This document shows, piece by piece, positions 60,541 to 64,000 of a stretch of DNA of 64,000 bases. The first letter of the stretch is position 1; each line of letters starts with the position of its first letter. Position numbers and translations under genes: made by a program. The DNA is from Diphasiastrum complanatum. Taxonomy: Eukaryota > Streptophyta > Lycopodiopsida > Lycopodiales > Lycopodiaceae. Where the stretch lies: assembly GCA_029204225.1 (NCBI GenBank), contig MU832582.1, positions 1 through 64,000 of the forward strand. Reading direction: 5' to 3'. Below the pieces are notes generated by a model. That model had not been told where the DNA came from. It was given only the letters and a program-made list of their open reading frames with translations, and did no database searches.

Positions 60541-61295
60541 TCAAGACCATTGATTAGATAGTACATAACATTTGTGAGGAGTGATATTGGATACATGGCA
60601 TCATCCGGTTGGCTAGGAAGAGGCAGATTCTGAGCCATAACAGAGGTTCTAAAACGTTTTAAATCTCCACAGTAGATCTGCAACTGCTATGTCTAGTATT
60701 CGTCATCCAACGGTGAGCTAGCCACCCTCGCCACTCCAGCAGCTCGGAGTGCTAGAGGAGGTAGCTCACCTCAAATACCTAATCCATATTTCATTCCCAA
60801 TTCAAACGAAAATTTCTCTTAGGCAGGCAGGTCAAGGAAATAACTTTATAGGGATCACGATCCATAGCAGGGCCAGCAGAGGCTAGAGGCGACCTTTTAG
60901 AGTATTCCGGAAAGCTGGGAGGCCATGATGGGGCCACGCGTCCACAAGCTTAAAAAATGACCCGTTAACGCCAAAACAATGCTTCGATCACACCGCTTTC
61001 TCTCTCAGTCTCTCTCTCAACTCTTCTCCTTCTATTATTTGTCGTTGCTTTTTCTCTGTTCTTCTTCTGCGTATTGCAATTTGCCATGTTCCTGCCTTTC
61101 TCCTTCTCTTCCCTCCATTTTCTGTCGGCGACTCCTTCTTGTCTCCATCCTTTATCCATATCCTGCCTCTTTCTTTCCTGCTGATCACCGCATCCCGAGG
61201 AACATGCAGCACCGGCAGCAGCAGTAGCTGCAAAGGCTAGGGACTCGGGAGTGAAGGGGAGCAGACTACAGAGGGAGAGCTTTTGTGCGATAACT
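60541..61295 (+). promoter_or_regulatory. Upstream region and 5' leader of the C2-domain gene
   Basis: From about 60,990 the + strand is pyrimidine-rich (CTTTCTCTCTCAGTCTCTC, TCTTCTCCTTCTATT), typical of plant transcription-start Y patches and leaders. GGCCACGCGTCC lies at about 60,933. No clear TATA box was seen. Earlier ATGs occur at 60,979 and about 61,086, so the leader's uORF content depends on the start site. Confidence 0.45.
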
Positions 61296-61388
61296 ATGGC
61301 GTCGCATTCTGAGGGTGTGTGTGTTACCTTGCCTGCCTTTAATCTGCAGGAAGTGTTTGAGGAGGCCGGCCTAAGGAGCGAGGTTTAA
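61296..61388 (+). other. uORF 1 (30 codons) of the C2-domain gene
   Basis: ACTATGGCG start context, MASHSEGVCVTLPAFN..., stop TAA at 61,386-61,388. The stop overlaps the next ATG by one base (TAATG). It is not in a frame that can be spliced to the C2 frame with the sites I see. Confidence 0.5.
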
Positions 61389-61453
61389 TGTCTGCCTTGT
61401 CTTGCTGGAGTTCAAGTGCTCTAGTTTTTCTCAGTCAAAGGGAGCTGTACTGA
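61388..61453 (+). other. uORF 2 (21 codons) of the C2-domain gene
   Basis: Begins in the TAATG overlap and ends with TGA at 61,451-61,453, four bases before the main ATG (TGAGAAAATG). Together with uORF 1 it forms a head-to-tail chain leading to the main start, which suggests reinitiation if the leader is transcribed from upstream of 61,296. Confidence 0.5.
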
Positions 61454-61457
61454 GAAA

Positions 61458-63961
61458 ATGCCAGGTTGCGTCAAAGTTTCAGGTGAGAGGGATAGACAAG
61501 CAGAGGCGAGAGTCTTATTTGTGTGTTTTTTAAGGAGTATAGTTCTTTGTTAAAAACAAATTTCTTATCGCCCTTGCTACAAATGGTTCTCACCTCTATC
61601 ACTTCCGTAGACCTCAACTCAAACAAGAAAACTAAGAAATTGTAAGTGATGAGCTTCCGTAAGCCAGGAGTGATGAACTACCCTTTATGACAATGAAGAC
61701 AATCAAATCAATCTTTCGTGCAATTAAAAGAGAGCTCCTTACATGGGAAAAGCACTAAACATATTTTAGCTGAAGAACTAGTGCAAGTTAATTTCTGACA
61801 ACGGAGCATGCCAGCCTTTGGTGAGTTCTGTTTTTCAGGAAATGTATCTTCTGAACTACGCAAAACATTCACTTGATAGTCATCATGTACAGAAAACCTT
61901 GAAAGGATCTCATACTAGACCGTCTTATTGAGGGTTCTTTCTGAATTTGAGCGTATAAATCTTTCTATGACAATGCATTTGTGTTTAATGCAGTTCTGGA
62001 AGCGGAAAATTTGCCACCCACCGTAACAGGTGAGTCATATTGGCACTGCTTCTCTCACGCTGTGGATTTATGCAAGGATTTTGTTCTAGGGGGATTTATA
62101 ATTATCTGGACGGGGTGAATATACTTAACAGTGGGAATGTAGATATCTCCTTAAGTTTATTTCTTGTCGATGCTATTAGTTCATTTGGAGAACCTTTGTC
62201 ATTTTTTTATAAATATGTATGTGAACTTCAGTGTGGACGTGTTTAAATCATGTGGCTATAGAGCTGTCGCACTTTGTCCATGCCACGCATGTCGCGTTGG
62301 TGAACTGAAACTTTGTGAGTAGATGCAGTGTTGTATTGTCTTGCCATCCAGTAGGCCCTCTGATCAAGAATATTTGTATGTGCATGTTTGGCCAACTCTA
62401 TTGTACATGAAAGCAGAAGGCAAAGCAGTTTCTGTAAGAGGTGGGTATTATCAGCTGGCAGATATATGAAGACCTTTCGATACTTCTTTTTTTTGGGTGC
62501 ACCGAGGATTTTTTATACAGATTTCTTTAAATGCTGCAAAATTTTGTCTGGAAGAAAAATAAAATCTCACAACGCATTAACTGTCAGGAATATAAATTTA
62601 TATTTGATGAGTAGATAGTTGCAAACATCTAGATATGACTCAAGATTGACCGACTGGCTGACTGATTTATCTTTGCCAGTTTCTGTTGGGAAAAGGGAAT
62701 TTGACACTCCCACCAAAAATGCACAGGGTGGAAGGACTTCACCTTGGAACTTTGAGTTTTCTTAGTAAGAAGCTTCTTTGTCAACTATCTCACACCGCAC
62801 CAACGATCTTTTGATTGGCTACTTGCAAATAAGCTAGATTGACATTAATACTTTCTGTTGACTTGTGAAGATGTTACTGTTCTAACTTTACTTCTTCTTC
62901 TTAATGGCACAACGGCAGTCCTGTGTTTAATCTGCGAGATAACTTGGTGATATCAGTTCTGGGCAACACAGAAGAGATCATTACTAGAAGTGGTCAGTCA
63001 AACCATTTTCATCTCCAAAGATTTCAAAATGTTGACTGTTTAGAAGTATACTCACCTTGCAAGCTCCTAGTGACTAGGGTTATGATGATGCAGAAATTCA
63101 GACAGCCTCAATAATAGAGAGAGGTTATTGGGATGCATATTTTAGCTTTAAAGAGGGTGGAAAGATCCACTTGAAGCTTGGATTTGTACTTACAGATGAA
63201 GAAAGAAGAAAAGTTGAACAAATGGTAAGGGTGCCCTTGGATCCTCTGGCTTTTGATGACTGTTGTCCACTCTGTTGTAATCTTCTAGTTTTGATCTGCT
63301 GCTTATAATTTGTAAAACCTTTGGCCAAATTTTTGGGATCCAGTGGGTTTAAGCTATGTGAATGTGTGACCGTAAGAATGCAATTGATTATAGATCAAAT
63401 TACCTCAGCTTATGCACTGCTAAGAGTGTATTAAAAACCGCATTGCGCCAATGGTTACAGAGAGCTGCGACAATGAAAAGAAAGAAGCACGAAGATGTAG
63501 TGGTAAGAAAAAGTGATCAGATTCTATGGCCTGCTGCTAAAAGAGGTACTAAATCCTTTGTGTCTGGTGTAACCATCACCGAAATCCCTTCTGAATCTTC
63601 TGAATCTGAAAAGGGAAGTGGATATATGGGGGACCATTCTGGGGCTGTATCCTCTGTGGTCATTGCAGAAGACAATCTTTTCAGACCAACCAAGGATCAG
63701 AGTGATCCTAAAGCAGATGCTGCTTTTGCAACCGTTAACTTTCCAATTGAGCCACAGGAGGAGTTTGAGTCACAAACTTGTAAACAGATCGATTGTCAGC
63801 AGATACACAAAACTTCTGGCACAACTACTCTCTTGCCTCCTCTTTCAACTGAAACCTTTCATATGGGAAGTACTGGGCACAGCCATTCACAACAGGATTT
63901 TATGAGCGAGGATCATGCTTGCCACCAACCATTTTCTGCAGGTCTAAAATTGTCTTTATAG
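61458..63961 (+). CDS. C2-domain (Ca2+/lipid-binding-like) plant protein, probably continuing past the window
   Basis: Exons: 61,458-61,482; 61,994-62,029; 62,680-62,764; 62,919-62,992; 63,118-63,224; 63,377 to 63,941 (donor CAG|GTCTAA) or to the stop at 63,961. All introns are GT-AG (511, 650, 154, 125 and 152 bp) and the phases agree. Start: first ATG after an in-frame TAG at 61,422. The joined frame gives MPGCVKVSVLEAENLPPTVT, VSVGKREFDTPTKN, SPWNFEFSYPVFNLRDNLVI, ERGYWDAYFSFKEGG and IHLKLGFVLTDEERRKVEQM, the beta-strand pattern of a plant C2 domain (about residues 4-105) with few of the Asp residues used for calcium. The last exon is hydrophilic and Ser/Glu-rich (TITEIPSESSESEKG) without known domain. 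Such proteins bind membranes; the exact role is unknown. A longer C-terminal region is likely beyond 64 kb. Confidence 0.85.
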
Positions 63962-64000
63962 GAGTAACAGGATTTGCCATGGTAATTGGTTGTAAGTATT

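Noticed and set aside
61296-61482. uORF1 as a spliced first coding exon of the C2 protein
   Set aside because: A possible GAG|GTTTAA donor to the TTTTTCTCAG acceptor gives a 52-bp intron and the wrong frame, leading to a stop in the next exon.

Overview
This is nuclear DNA of a land plant, probably a species with a large, repeat-rich genome. Evidence: plant-type spliced genes, many nested and decayed Ty1/copia and Ty3/gypsy retroelements, a MULE-like DNA element, and very long CT and AC microsatellites. A fern or gymnosperm seems likelier than a compact angiosperm genome, but nothing seen here decides the species.

Two host genes are well supported, both on the + strand. At about 22.9-25.9 kb a three-exon gene encodes an LPAT4/LPAT5-type 1-acyl-glycerol-3-phosphate acyltransferase (PlsC motifs NHRTEVD and FPEGT). 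At about 61.3-64 kb a multi-exon gene encodes a plant C2-domain protein. Its leader carries two short uORFs linked stop-to-start, and the gene may continue past the right edge. Weaker candidates are an FCP1/NIF-type phosphatase fragment (35.1-35.7 kb, minus), a tyrosine-recombinase-like gene or relic (28.8-30.1 kb, minus), a 239-codon orphan ORF (31.3-32.0 kb, minus), and a decayed open frame coding KRAG-type peptide repeats (36.8-37.5 kb, minus).

Layout. 0-7 kb: AT-rich DNA, no gene recognised. 7-18.6 kb: a + strand gypsy series (gag, knuckle, protease, RT) broken by a minus-strand gypsy gag/LTR, by a gag-only LTR element at 12,888-15,495 and by a solo LTR at 17,338-17,990. 19.7-20.9 kb: internally deleted gypsy (minus) and copia (+) scraps. 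22.9-25.9 kb: LPAT gene. 26.9-27.7 kb: copia 3' end with LTR. 28-32 kb: tandem repeats and the recombinase-like locus. 33-49 kb: copia fragments, microsatellites and minisatellites. 49.5-51.9 kb: a solo LTR split by a 1.79-kb MULE-like element with a 9-bp target duplication, holding an array of GC-rich inverted repeats. 52-54.5 kb: a composite satellite cluster. 56-60 kb: two minus-strand copia pol regions. 61-64 kb: the C2-domain gene.

The retroelement reading frames are broken mainly by changes that look like C-to-T/G-to-A decay, as expected for silenced, methylated transposons. All splice sites, domain calls and repeat periods were read by eye; no database search was run.
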